From positions 62,001 through 126,000 of the forward strand of contig CAYFKJ010000003.1 in the NCBI GenBank assembly GCA_964343605.1: a stretch of DNA of 64,000 nt, given 5' to 3'. Under the pieces are notes generated by a model. That model saw nothing but the letters and a program-made list of their open reading frames with translations. It did not search any database and was not told the DNA's origin. The position numbers and the translations under genes were made by a program. Source of the stretch: CAYFKJ01 sp964343605 (GTDB lineage: Bacteria; Pseudomonadota; Alphaproteobacteria; UBA2966). Shown piece by piece: positions 15,857 through 23,932 of this stretch (position 1 is its first letter; the number at the start of each line of letters is the position of its first letter).

Positions 15857-17770
15857 TTATGCGGCTTTGATATTTTTCAGGAACTCCTCGACTTCCTGGC
15901 GCAAGCCCTGGAAGCGTTCGGCCAGTTCCTGGGAGGCGTTGAGGACATTGCCCGAGGCTTCTCCGGTCTGTTCCGACCCGGCCTTCACCGTGACGATGCT
16001 CTCCGAAACGTTCTGGGTGCCTGAAGCGGCTTCCTGAACGTTGCGGCTGATCTCGCTGGTGGCCGCACCCTGTTCCTCGACCGCCGAGGCGATCGTGGTG
16101 GCGATCTCGTTCATCTCGGAGATTGTCGAACCGATGCCTTCGATGGCACCGACGGCATCCTGCGTTGTGGACTGGATCGAACCGATCTGGTTGCTGATGT
16201 CCTCGGTCGCCTGGGCCGTCTGGCTGGCCAGGTTCTTGACCTCGGAGGCCACCACCGCGAAGCCCTTGCCGGCGTCACCGGCACGGGCCGCCTCGATGGT
16301 CGCATTGAGGGCCAGCAGGTTGGTCTGATTGGCGATGTCGTTGATCAGGTCGACGACCTCGCCGATCTTCTGGGCCGCATCAGCCAGTTCCCGGATAGTC
16401 TGATTGGTACCGTTCGCGGCTTCCACAGCACGACCGGAAATCTCGGCCGAGTGTGAGACCTGGCGGCTGATTTCGCTGATCGATGACGTGAGTTCCTCGG
16501 CCGCACTGGCGACGGTCTGGACGCTGGCGGTCGCCTGCTCGGCGGCAGAGGCCACCGTGACACTCTCGTCCTGGGTCTGGCGGGCGATTTCCGACATCGA
16601 CTGGGCGGAGGATTCCATCTCGGTCGAGCTGGACGCCACCACACCGAGGATTTCCTCGACCGTGTCGCCGAAGCCGGAAGTCAGGCTGTCCATGCGTTCC
16701 TGACGGGCCTGGCGCTCGGCATTTTCCTCGGCCTCGCGTTGACGCTCGGCTTCCTCGCGCTGTTTGCGTTCTTCGGCGGCCTTCTTTTCCTCCTCCTCGA
16801 GGCGGATCTTCTCGATGGCATTGTCCTTGAAGACCTGGACGGCGCCGGCCATCTTGCCGATTTCGTTGGTCAGGCCCAATGCGGGAACTTCGACCTCGTT
16901 GTCGCCTTCGGCCAAGCGCTCCATGGTTGCCGTCATACGACCGACGGGAACGGTGATGGCGCGAGCCAGGAAAAAGGCGGCGACCAGTCCGAGGCCGATG
17001 GCGAAGGCCGTGGCGATGGCCAGCAGCCGAACGGCGGTAATTTCATCTTTCTCCAACTGAATAAGCGCGTCGGCCGTGAATTTCTCGATGCTGTGAAGCG
17101 CTTCCTCCAGCTCATGATCGATCTGGTCTTGCTGTTTCTCAATTTTTTCGGTGACTTCACCCAGGTGCTTCACTTCTCCCTTCTCGATCTTGTGAAGGGT
17201 CTGTTCGGCCAACTGCTCGTACTCGTGATGTTCCGCATCGACCTTGGTCAGGATTTCCAAAAGGTGGTGGAATTCATCCTTGGCGGCTTGGGTGTGCGCT
17301 GCTTCGATGGCTTCTTCAAGGGTCGCTTCGGCGTCCTTCAACTCTTCGGCGACCTTGTGGCCGAGCTCCGCGAAGTCGTGCTCCAGCTCTTTATAATGCT
17401 TCATTTTGCTGGGATCCTTGGCAAGATCCTTGCCGAGAGCAATGGAGCGTTCGAATAGAATGGCCTGTTCGAGTTGGTGAAGCGTCACTTTGGTGAGCTT
17501 TTCCGTGAGCGGCATGTCGCGTTCGGCGATGTCCTCGATCTCGGTACCGATCGCCTGCATCTCAAAGACGCCGAACCCGGCGACGCCCGCTGTGATGAGG
17601 AGGAGGAAGCCGACCAGGCCGTAAATCCTCCAGCTAATTCTCAGATTCGCTAACATTGACTTTTTTCCTTGTTCTTGTTTGCCGGCAAGTTCGGGAGCGT
17701 CGACCGTATCGGCGGTCCCATGGGTGGCGGTTAATTTGTCAAATACAAAACCCTTAACTGACTTAGACAT
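15857..17770 (-). CDS. Methyl-accepting chemotaxis protein, His-rich sensor
   Basis: 637 residues from ATG at 17770 (GAGGAG 9 nt upstream); an internal ATG at 17656 with AAGGAAAAAA upstream gives the more usual short cytoplasmic N-terminus, so either start is possible. Transmembrane helices near residues 48-70 and 265-285 enclose a mostly helical periplasmic region unusually rich in His (KHYKELEH, AHTQ, FHHLL, EHHEYEQ, LHKIEKGEVKHLGE). HAMP, a Glu/Lys/Arg coiled coil and the signalling hairpin follow. The signalling domain is nearly identical to the receptor at 13014-15029, with a 201-bp identical tract. Confidence 0.92.
   Translation of the reverse strand: MSKSVKGFVFDKLTATHGTADTVDAPELAGKQEQGKKSMLANLRISWRIYGLVGFLLLITAGVAGFGVFEMQAIGTEIEDIAERDMPLTEKLTKVTLHQLEQAILFERSIALGKDLAKDPSKMKHYKELEHDFAELGHKVAEELKDAEATLEEAIEAAHTQAAKDEFHHLLEILTKVDAEHHEYEQLAEQTLHKIEKGEVKHLGEVTEKIEKQQDQIDHELEEALHSIEKFTADALIQLEKDEITAVRLLAIATAFAIGLGLVAAFFLARAITVPVGRMTATMERLAEGDNEVEVPALGLTNEIGKMAGAVQVFKDNAIEKIRLEEEEKKAAEERKQREEAERQREAEENAERQARQERMDSLTSGFGDTVEEILGVVASSSTEMESSAQSMSEIARQTQDESVTVASAAEQATASVQTVASAAEELTSSISEISRQVSHSAEISGRAVEAANGTNQTIRELADAAQKIGEVVDLINDIANQTNLLALNATIEAARAGDAGKGFAVVASEVKNLASQTAQATEDISNQIGSIQSTTQDAVGAIEGIGSTISEMNEIATTIASAVEEQGAATSEISRNVQEAASGTQNVSESIVTVKAGSEQTGEASGNVLNASQELAERFQGLRQEVEEFLKNIKAA
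16181..16381. repeat. 201-bp tract identical to 13338-13538
   Basis: Signalling-domain coding sequence of the second chemoreceptor; see the partner tract. The identity ends sharply on both sides (A for C at 16180; diverging third positions after 16381). Confidence 0.9.
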
Positions 17771-17948
17771 GACGTTGCACTCCTCTGAAGCGCTGTTGAA
17801 TTGTGTCCGGCGCTTACTCGCCCAGTACCGCGTCGCCTTGGCAGAACGATCGGGAGCACGCCGGTAAAATTACCCCCTAACAAACTATGGACAATTTGCG
17901 CGCGAGGCGTTTCACGGATATGTCAGAGTTCGCGGAATTGGTTTCACC

Positions 17949-17976
17949 ACCGTTACAAGTGTAACGGTTGTGTAAC
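17949..17976. promoter_or_regulatory. Palindrome and direct-repeat operator-like site
   Basis: ACCGTTAC, 4 nt, GTAACGGT (17949-17968) is a perfect 8-bp inverted repeat. It contains GTTACA at 17952, TGTAAC at 17960 and again TGTAAC at 17971. The two direct copies are 11 bp apart, one helical turn, as in OmpR/PhoB-family sites. Lies about 180 bp upstream of the chemoreceptor start at 17770, after the glpK stop. Confidence 0.5.
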
Positions 17977-18026
17977 TCCAATCTTATTAGCGCTTAAGGA
18001 AGAAAATCCTAAACCGGCATGGAATG

Positions 18027-19520
18027 TCAGGTCGTCCGCACCCTGCCGACCGCCGTTTTCCAACCGGCGTACAACTCCTCGCGCAAACCGTCTTCCATGC
18101 CCGGTTCAAAACGTCTGTCGCGGCGCCACTGGCGGGCGATATCTTCCTTGCCCGAGTAATAACCGGTCGCCAAACCGGCAAGGTAGGCCGCTCCCAACGC
18201 CGTGGTTTCCGTGACAACCGGGCGTTCAACGGGCGTGCCGAGCATGTCGGCGAGAAACTGCATGGTCCAGTCGTTTGCCGCCATGCCGCCGTCCACCCGC
18301 AGCGTCGGCGGAAGGGGCGCGCCGTCGGCCGTCATGGCCTCAAGCAGGTCGCGGGTCTGGTAGCAAACGGCCTCGAGGGTGGCACGCGTGATTTCGGCCG
18401 CGCCCGTGTCCCGGGTAAGCCCGATCAGGGCGCCCCGGGCGTCGGCATCCCAGTAGGGTGCGCCGAGACCGGTGAAGGCGGGCACCATGTAGATGCCGCC
18501 CGCCGAGGACACGCTGGCCGCGAGCGCTTCACTTTCCGCGGCATCGGAGAACAGGCCTAGTCCGTCCCGCAACCACTGGACGGCGGCGCCGGCCACGAAG
18601 ATGCTGCCCTCCAGGGCATAGGTCGTCTCGCCATCCAGCCGCCAGGCCACGGTCGTCAGCAACCGGTTCGTCGAGGAAACGGCTTCGCCGCCTGTGTTGA
18701 GGAGAGCGAAACAGCCGGTGCCGTAAGTGCTCTTCAGAGTGCCGGGTTCGAACGCCGCCTGGCCGAAAGTGGCGGCCTGCTGATCACCGGCCATGCCGGT
18801 GATGGGGATCGCGGCGCCGAACAGTTCAGGATCGCAAGCCCCGAAAAGAACCGAGCAATCCTTAACTTCGGGCAGCACTTCTCGGGGAATGTTGTGTAAG
18901 GCCAGCAACGCGTCATCCCACTCTTGCGAATGAATGTTGAAGAGTTGCGTTCGTGAGGCGTTGCTAGCGTCCGTCGCATGCACCTCACCTCCGGTGAGGT
19001 GCCAGAGCAGGAAACAGTCGATGGTGCCGAAAGCCAGCTCGCCGGCATCGGCCCGTTTTCGCGCCCCGTCCACGTTATCGAGCAGCCAGCATAGCTTGGT
19101 CGCGGAAAAATACGGGTCAAGCAGGAGACCGGTGAGCTTCTGCGTTGTTTCGGCGCAACCGGCCTCCGTAAGTTCGCGGCAGCGTTCCGCCGTCCGCCGG
19201 TCCTGCCAGACGATGGCATTGTGCACCGGTTCGCCGGTGGCGCGGTCCCAAAGAACCGTCGTTTCGCGTTGATTGGTGATGCCGATGGCATTGATATTTC
19301 CGACGCCGACTTTTTCGATGACCTCCCTGGCCGTCGACAAGGTGTCGCGCCAGATGGTCCGCGCGTCATGTTCGACCCAGCCCGGCTGCGGATAGATTTG
19401 CGGCAATTCGCGCTGGGCAAGCGCCTCGATGGCGCCTTCGCGGTTGAACGCGATGGCCCGGCTGCTGGTGGTCCCCTGATCGAGCGCCAGGATGCAGTTT
19501 CCGGCTGGTCGGTCAGTCAT
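18027..19520 (-). CDS. glpK: Glycerol kinase
   Basis: 497 residues, full length for FGGY-family glycerol kinase, which phosphorylates glycerol to sn-glycerol 3-phosphate. LALDQGTTSSRAIAFNREG at the N-terminus is the phosphate-binding motif 1; the conserved glycerol-site residues sit in NQRETTVLW and the DASNASRTQLFNI stretch; GDQQAATFGQAAFEPGTLKSTYGTGCF and LRVDGGMAANDWTMQFLADML are the family ATPase motifs. No glpF or glpD is adjacent. It lies 21 bp after the M48 peptidase gene on the same strand, so they may share a transcript. Confidence 0.97.
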   Translation of the reverse strand: MTDRPAGNCILALDQGTTSSRAIAFNREGAIEALAQRELPQIYPQPGWVEHDARTIWRDTLSTAREVIEKVGVGNINAIGITNQRETTVLWDRATGEPVHNAIVWQDRRTAERCRELTEAGCAETTQKLTGLLLDPYFSATKLCWLLDNVDGARKRADAGELAFGTIDCFLLWHLTGGEVHATDASNASRTQLFNIHSQEWDDALLALHNIPREVLPEVKDCSVLFGACDPELFGAAIPITGMAGDQQAATFGQAAFEPGTLKSTYGTGCFALLNTGGEAVSSTNRLLTTVAWRLDGETTYALEGSIFVAGAAVQWLRDGLGLFSDAAESEALAASVSSAGGIYMVPAFTGLGAPYWDADARGALIGLTRDTGAAEITRATLEAVCYQTRDLLEAMTADGAPLPPTLRVDGGMAANDWTMQFLADMLGTPVERPVVTETTALGAAYLAGLATGYYSGKEDIARQWRRDRRFEPGMEDGLREELYAGWKTAVGRVRTT

Positions 19521-19541
19521 GGCTTGCGGTCCGAATTGCCG

Positions 19542-20909
19542 TCATTGGCGCTTTGCACGCTTTTTGAGCTGCCGTTCCACCGATCTCTGAATATCCAGCG
19601 CCCGGAGATGTCCCGATGAACCATGCGGCAGGTTGTCGAGGGCGCGGCGGGCAAACATACGGGCATCAAGCGGCCGGCCGGTCAGCAGGGCGTACTCAGC
19701 GCTGGCCAGGGACGACTTGGCAATCTGTCCGTCCCGCCCCAGCGCGATGGCCAACTGTTGCCAGGCGGAGCCCAGTTTGCGCTCCCGGCTGACGGCTACC
19801 TCGAGGTGGCGGATGGCTTCATGTACGAGTGCGGGATCGTCGGTTGCGATCAGGATTTGTCCCAGTAGCGTCAACAAAAGGGGTTCCGCCGGCATTAGTT
19901 CGTTGGCTCGGCGCAGGGGGGCGATCGCCTCTTTGGCGTGGCCCTGTTCGAACAGGATCTGGCCTTTCAGTTCGTGAAAGTAAGCGTCATCCGGGAACGC
20001 ATGCAGCAAGCCGTCGATTTCCCCGAGCGCCGATTGGAGGTCCGAGTCACGATGGTACGCAACCGCGCGGGCGAACCGGGCCGGCACGCTTCGGTCCGTG
20101 AGAGGATACTTGCGCAGCGTTCGGCCGGGAGATTCGAAAAAGGCGAAGATCTTGGCTTGCATCCGCGCGAGTCGAAGATCTTCCGCCTCGTTGGGCGGCG
20201 GCGGTCCGCTCTGGTCGACGATGGCGCGCAGGCTGGCGATGCGGTCCCGCGTCAAAGGGTGGCTGCGGATGTAGGGATCCTGGTTGGCGGTGACGAGGGC
20301 TTCCTGGCCTCTCATGCGCTCCAGAAAGGTCAAAATGCCGGCCGGAGATCGGCCGACGTCGCGAAGCAGTTTGATCGCCATCTGGTCGGCTACCGATTCC
20401 TGCGTCCGGTTGTATTTGAGCAGGGACCCTTTGGCGACCTGCTGGCCTCCCGTGAAGACGGCGCTGCCCGCTTTGCCCTGGCCGGCCACGATCGCGGCCA
20501 TTCCCAGCACCATGGCGACGATGGCCTGGGCATTGGCGTTCTTCATGGCGTCGCGCAGGCGAACCAGATGGCCGCCCGCGATATGCCCCGTTTCATGCGC
20601 CAGGACGCCGGCGATTTCATCCACCGACTTGGCGGAAAGCAGCAATCCGGTGTTGACGAAGATGTTCTGGCCGCCCGCCACAAAGGCGTTGAGATCACTG
20701 TCCGCGACGATATGAATGCGCACGGCATCGGATGTCAGACCGGCCGCGCTGAACAGTGGCGCAACCCAATCGCGGATGCTATGTTCGATCTCGGCGTCCC
20801 GGATCAGTCTGATAGGCGCCGAAGATGCCGGTCCAATTGGGACGGCAAGCATCCAAATTAGAGCCCACATCACGGTCGTATGAAGTAAGCGCGGCATGGA
20901 GTTGGACAA
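19542..20909 (-). CDS. M48 family metalloprotease with TPR (BepA-like)
   Basis: 455 residues from TTG at 20909, supported by GGGAG 8 nt upstream; an ATG at 20897 would remove four residues. The N-terminal signal peptide ends near PIGPASSA. The zinc motif HETGH is at 105-109, followed by an Asp/Glu-bearing helix (SVADQMAIKLLRDVGRSP) holding the third ligand. From about residue 280 the protein is TPR-like helices. This is the BepA/YfgC plan, a periplasmic quality-control protease and chaperone for outer-membrane assembly. The 5' end overlaps the divergent GGT-like gene by 14 nt. Confidence 0.9.
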   Translation of the reverse strand: MSNSMPRLLHTTVMWALIWMLAVPIGPASSAPIRLIRDAEIEHSIRDWVAPLFSAAGLTSDAVRIHIVADSDLNAFVAGGQNIFVNTGLLLSAKSVDEIAGVLAHETGHIAGGHLVRLRDAMKNANAQAIVAMVLGMAAIVAGQGKAGSAVFTGGQQVAKGSLLKYNRTQESVADQMAIKLLRDVGRSPAGILTFLERMRGQEALVTANQDPYIRSHPLTRDRIASLRAIVDQSGPPPPNEAEDLRLARMQAKIFAFFESPGRTLRKYPLTDRSVPARFARAVAYHRDSDLQSALGEIDGLLHAFPDDAYFHELKGQILFEQGHAKEAIAPLRRANELMPAEPLLLTLLGQILIATDDPALVHEAIRHLEVAVSRERKLGSAWQQLAIALGRDGQIAKSSLASAEYALLTGRPLDARMFARRALDNLPHGSSGHLRALDIQRSVERQLKKRAKRQ

Positions 20910-22521
20910 CGAGCGGACTCCCGTGAAGGTGGTTCAGCGTAAATCTGGTCGGGGAAGCCGTCAACGCGGCTTGCTCCCTTTGGTCCTGGCGTCGGCCCTG
21001 CTTGCGGCCTGTTCCAGCGAACCCGAGGTTACCACGCTTGAGTTGGGCGAGGTGATTGAGGGATTCGTCGGGGGCGTGGCGGCGGACGAGCCACGGGCGG
21101 CGTTGGTCGCCCAGGACGTATTGGCGGCAGGCGGTACGGCCGCGGACGCTTCGGTCGCCTTGGCATTCTCCATGGCCGTCACGTACCCGTCGGCGGCCTC
21201 CCTCGGCGGCGGCGGCGCCTGCGTTATTTACGATGCGGCGACGCAAACTTCCGAAACCATCAGTTTCCTGCCGGGCCGCCCCGCCCGGGGCGGCATCGTG
21301 GCGGTGCCCGGCACCGTGCGGGGCATGGCCGCCCTGCACAGCCGATATGGCCGGATAGGCTGGGCCGATCTGGTATCGCCTGCGGAAATCCTGGCCCGGC
21401 GCGGCCATTCGGTATCGCGGGCCTTGGCTGGTCCCCTGGTCGCCGCCCGGCCCCTGTTGGCGGCCGAGCAGGGGCTGCGCTCCATCTTCATGACGCCGAG
21501 CGGCAAGGTGCTGACCGAAGGAGATACGCTCTCCCAAGTTCCCTTGTCCGCGGTATTGGCGCAAATTCGCGTGCGTGGGCCGGGCGAGCTCTATATCGGG
21601 CCGGCTGCCCTAAATTTCGTCAGCGGCGCGCGCGCGCTCGGCGGCGTCGTCGAATTGGCCGATCTCAGGGGGTATCGGCCTTCCTGGCACGACACCATAT
21701 CGATGAACACGGGCAAGTTCGTGTACCACACCAGCCCCGGTCCCATGACCGGCGGCGCCATTGCCGGTCAGATGTGGGCCATGCTGAACGAGAACCAGCG
21801 TTTGGCGAAAGCCAAGGGCGCCCAGCGCACGCACCTGTTGGCCGAGGTTTCCGCCCGGGCCTATGGCGATCGGCGCGTTAACGCCAAGCGGCCGCTGTCG
21901 TCGTTCCGGGCGCATGCCCTGATGACAGGATATTTACCCAACCGGCATCCGCCCATGCCGAATTCGCATCAACCGGCCCTTAGCCCGGAATTGGGCGAAG
22001 GCGGCTCGACGGGATTCGCGGTGGTTGACCGCGAGGGGTCGGCCGTCGCCTGCACGCTCTCCATGGGCCGGGTCTTCGGCGCCGGCCGGGCCGACCGGCT
22101 GACCGGCATCGTGTTTGCCGCGCCGCCGATCCAAAGCGATTTCGAATTTCTCGGCCCCGCCTTGGTAATCGGACCAGAAGGCCGCGTGATCATGGCGGCG
22201 GCGGCGTCGGGTGGGCCTGCGGCGCCGGCCGCCCTGGTGCAGGGTGCGTTGGTGGGCGTCGAGAACGGTACTTTGAACAACGTTCTGGGCGCGCCACGCG
22301 TGTTTCATCCCAGCAATCCCGATCTCGCCTATGTCGAGCCCGACATGCACGGAGACATCGTCGCCAATATGCGGCGGCGGGGTCATACGCTGCGAATGGC
22401 GCCATCGCTGGGCCGGGTGAACGCCATTCTCTGTCCCGGCGGACTGGGCGGCGACAACGCCAAGTGTGAATATCGCAGCGATCAACGCGGCTACGGCCTG
22501 GCTGTCGGCGGCGAGTTTTGA
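20896..22521 (+). CDS. Gamma-glutamyltransferase-like lipoprotein
   Basis: 541 residues from ATG at 20896; GTG at 20923 is an alternative. A lipoprotein signal is clear (LVLASALLAAC, lipid-attachment C39). GGT-fold features include GGTAADASVALAFSMAVTYPSAASLGGGGACVIYDA, GRIGWADLVSPA and the C-terminal region. At the autoprocessing and nucleophile site, where typical GGTs read TTHYSVVD, this protein reads S371-T372-G-F-A-V-V-D, so the N-terminal nucleophile Thr aligns with Ser and the His with Gly. Enzyme activity is therefore uncertain. It is followed 37 bp later by an aminotransferase. Confidence 0.8.
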   Translation: MELDNERTPVKVVQRKSGRGSRQRGLLPLVLASALLAACSSEPEVTTLELGEVIEGFVGGVAADEPRAALVAQDVLAAGGTAADASVALAFSMAVTYPSAASLGGGGACVIYDAATQTSETISFLPGRPARGGIVAVPGTVRGMAALHSRYGRIGWADLVSPAEILARRGHSVSRALAGPLVAARPLLAAEQGLRSIFMTPSGKVLTEGDTLSQVPLSAVLAQIRVRGPGELYIGPAALNFVSGARALGGVVELADLRGYRPSWHDTISMNTGKFVYHTSPGPMTGGAIAGQMWAMLNENQRLAKAKGAQRTHLLAEVSARAYGDRRVNAKRPLSSFRAHALMTGYLPNRHPPMPNSHQPALSPELGEGGSTGFAVVDREGSAVACTLSMGRVFGAGRADRLTGIVFAAPPIQSDFEFLGPALVIGPEGRVIMAAAASGGPAAPAALVQGALVGVENGTLNNVLGAPRVFHPSNPDLAYVEPDMHGDIVANMRRRGHTLRMAPSLGRVNAILCPGGLGGDNAKCEYRSDQRGYGLAVGGEF

Positions 22522-22558
22522 ATACGATGAGCAACTTTCCGGCGGAGCCCGTTCGGCG

Positions 22559-23734
22559 ATGAAGATCGCGCGGCGCACCGATGCGATTACGCCGTTCTTT
22601 GCCATGGAGGTCATGAAGGCCGCCAACGAGCGGGCGGCTGCGGGCGGTGACGTCCTGCACATGGAGGTCGGCGAACCCGCGGGCGGGGCCCCGGCAGCGG
22701 TTGTCGAATCCGCTCAAGCCTCTCTCAAGCAGGCGGCCGGTTTGGGCTATACCGAAGCCCTCGGCCTGCCCGAACTGAGGGCCGCCATCGCCGCCCACTA
22801 TATCGAGAGTTACGGCGTGGCGACCGATCCGTCGCACATCGTTGTCACCACCGGTTCGTCGGGCGGATTTCTACTCGCATTTTCGACGGCCTTCGACGTC
22901 GGTGACCGCGTCGCCCTGGCCGCACCCGGATATCCTGCGTACCGCAACATTATGGCCGGTCTGGGTATCGAGGCGTCGGCTATCCTGACGGGACCGGAAA
23001 CGCGATTTCAACCGACGCCCGAGCTATTGGAGAAAGCCGAGGCGGAGGGCGGCAAGCTTGACGGCCTGCTGATCGCCAGTCCGGCCAACCCCACCGGCAC
23101 GATGCTCGACCATGCGGCTCTTGCCGCTTTGGTCGATTACTGCCGCGACCGGGACATACGCATCATCTCGGACGAGGTTTATCACGGCATCACCTATGGC
23201 GCCGCCGCCGAAACCATCGTGGCGTTCGATGAGCACGCCGTCGCGGTCAACAGTTTTTCCAAGTATTTCGCGATGACGGGCTGGCGGTTGGGTTGGATGG
23301 TCCTGCCTGAAGATCTGGTGCGGCCGGTGGAACGGCTGGCGCAGAACCTCTACATCTCGCCGCCCACATTGTCGCAGCATGCCGCCGCCGCGGCCTTTGC
23401 ATCATCCGGGGAACTCAATGCCAAGGTCGCCGGATACGCGCGCAACCGCGAAATGTTGTTGCGCGAGATGCCGAAGGCCGGGTTCGACAATTTGGCGCCG
23501 GCCGACGGTGCGTTTTACATATTCGCCGACGTTAGCAACCTGACGAACGATTCAAGTGAGTTCTGCCGGCGGATGCTGGCGGAGACCGGTGTGGCGGCAA
23601 CGCCCGGGATCGATTTCGATCCCGACAGGGGTGCGGCCTACGTGCGCTTTTCCTTCGCCGGTGAATATGCCGATATGGCGGAAGCCGCCAAGCGGCTCAA
23701 AGGTTGGTTGGCAAAAAAACCTGTTTCAGACTAA
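22559..23734 (+). CDS. PLP-dependent aminotransferase, class I/II
   Basis: 391 residues. ATG at 22559, giving MKIARRTDAITPFFAMEVM, fits family N-termini better than upstream in-frame codons. Fold type I markers: HMEVGEPAGGAPAAV, GYTEALGLPELRAAIAAHY, ASPANPTGTM with the Asn-Pro-x-Gly motif, ISDEVYHGITYG with PLP Asp and Tyr, VNSFSKYFAMTGWRLGW with the Schiff-base Lys, and the substrate-carboxylate Arg in YVRFSFA. Closest in style to AspC/AlaT-type enzymes; the amino donor cannot be told. Same strand and close to the GGT-like gene. A dispersed repeat begins 3 bp after its stop. Confidence 0.9.
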   Translation: MKIARRTDAITPFFAMEVMKAANERAAAGGDVLHMEVGEPAGGAPAAVVESAQASLKQAAGLGYTEALGLPELRAAIAAHYIESYGVATDPSHIVVTTGSSGGFLLAFSTAFDVGDRVALAAPGYPAYRNIMAGLGIEASAILTGPETRFQPTPELLEKAEAEGGKLDGLLIASPANPTGTMLDHAALAALVDYCRDRDIRIISDEVYHGITYGAAAETIVAFDEHAVAVNSFSKYFAMTGWRLGWMVLPEDLVRPVERLAQNLYISPPTLSQHAAAAAFASSGELNAKVAGYARNREMLLREMPKAGFDNLAPADGAFYIFADVSNLTNDSSEFCRRMLAETGVAATPGIDFDPDRGAAYVRFSFAGEYADMAEAAKRLKGWLAKKPVSD

Positions 23735-23736
23735 AT

Positions 23737-23851
23737 CGTCATTCCCGCGCAGGCGGGAATCCATGCCGTAGCCTCGAAAAATTGTGCCTTGTAGTGGGAA
23801 CCGTACGCTCAGGCATGGATTCCGGACAAGCGCGACGCGCTTTCCGGAATG
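23737..23851. repeat. Dispersed palindromic repeat, copy 2
   Basis: 115 bp. It starts CGTCATTCCCGCG, has the left hairpin (CCCGCGCAGGCGGG), a variable centre, CTCAGGCATGG, and the right hairpin (TTCCGGA, AAGCGCGACGCGCTT, TCCGGAA). Matches the element at 11929-12045 at both ends. The right terminus reads GGAATGG rather than GGAATGA, so the outer inverted repeat is eroded here. It lies in the convergent space between the aminotransferase and rne. Confidence 0.85.
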
Positions 23852-23873
23852 GCAAAAAACCGGGCGTTAGAAT

Positions 23874-23909
23874 GAAAAAAAGGGCGGCCACCGGAAACGG
23901 GGCCGCCCT
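23874..23909 (-). terminator. Rho-independent terminator of rne
   Basis: On the minus strand: a 9-bp stem AGGGCGGCC / GGCCGCCCT with an 11-nt loop, then TTTTTTT followed by CATT. Located 23 bp after the rne stop. The plus-strand reading lacks a T-run of that length, so it mainly serves rne. Confidence 0.88.
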
Positions 23910-23932
23910 CTTTGGGTTCGGGAGTTTAGGCG

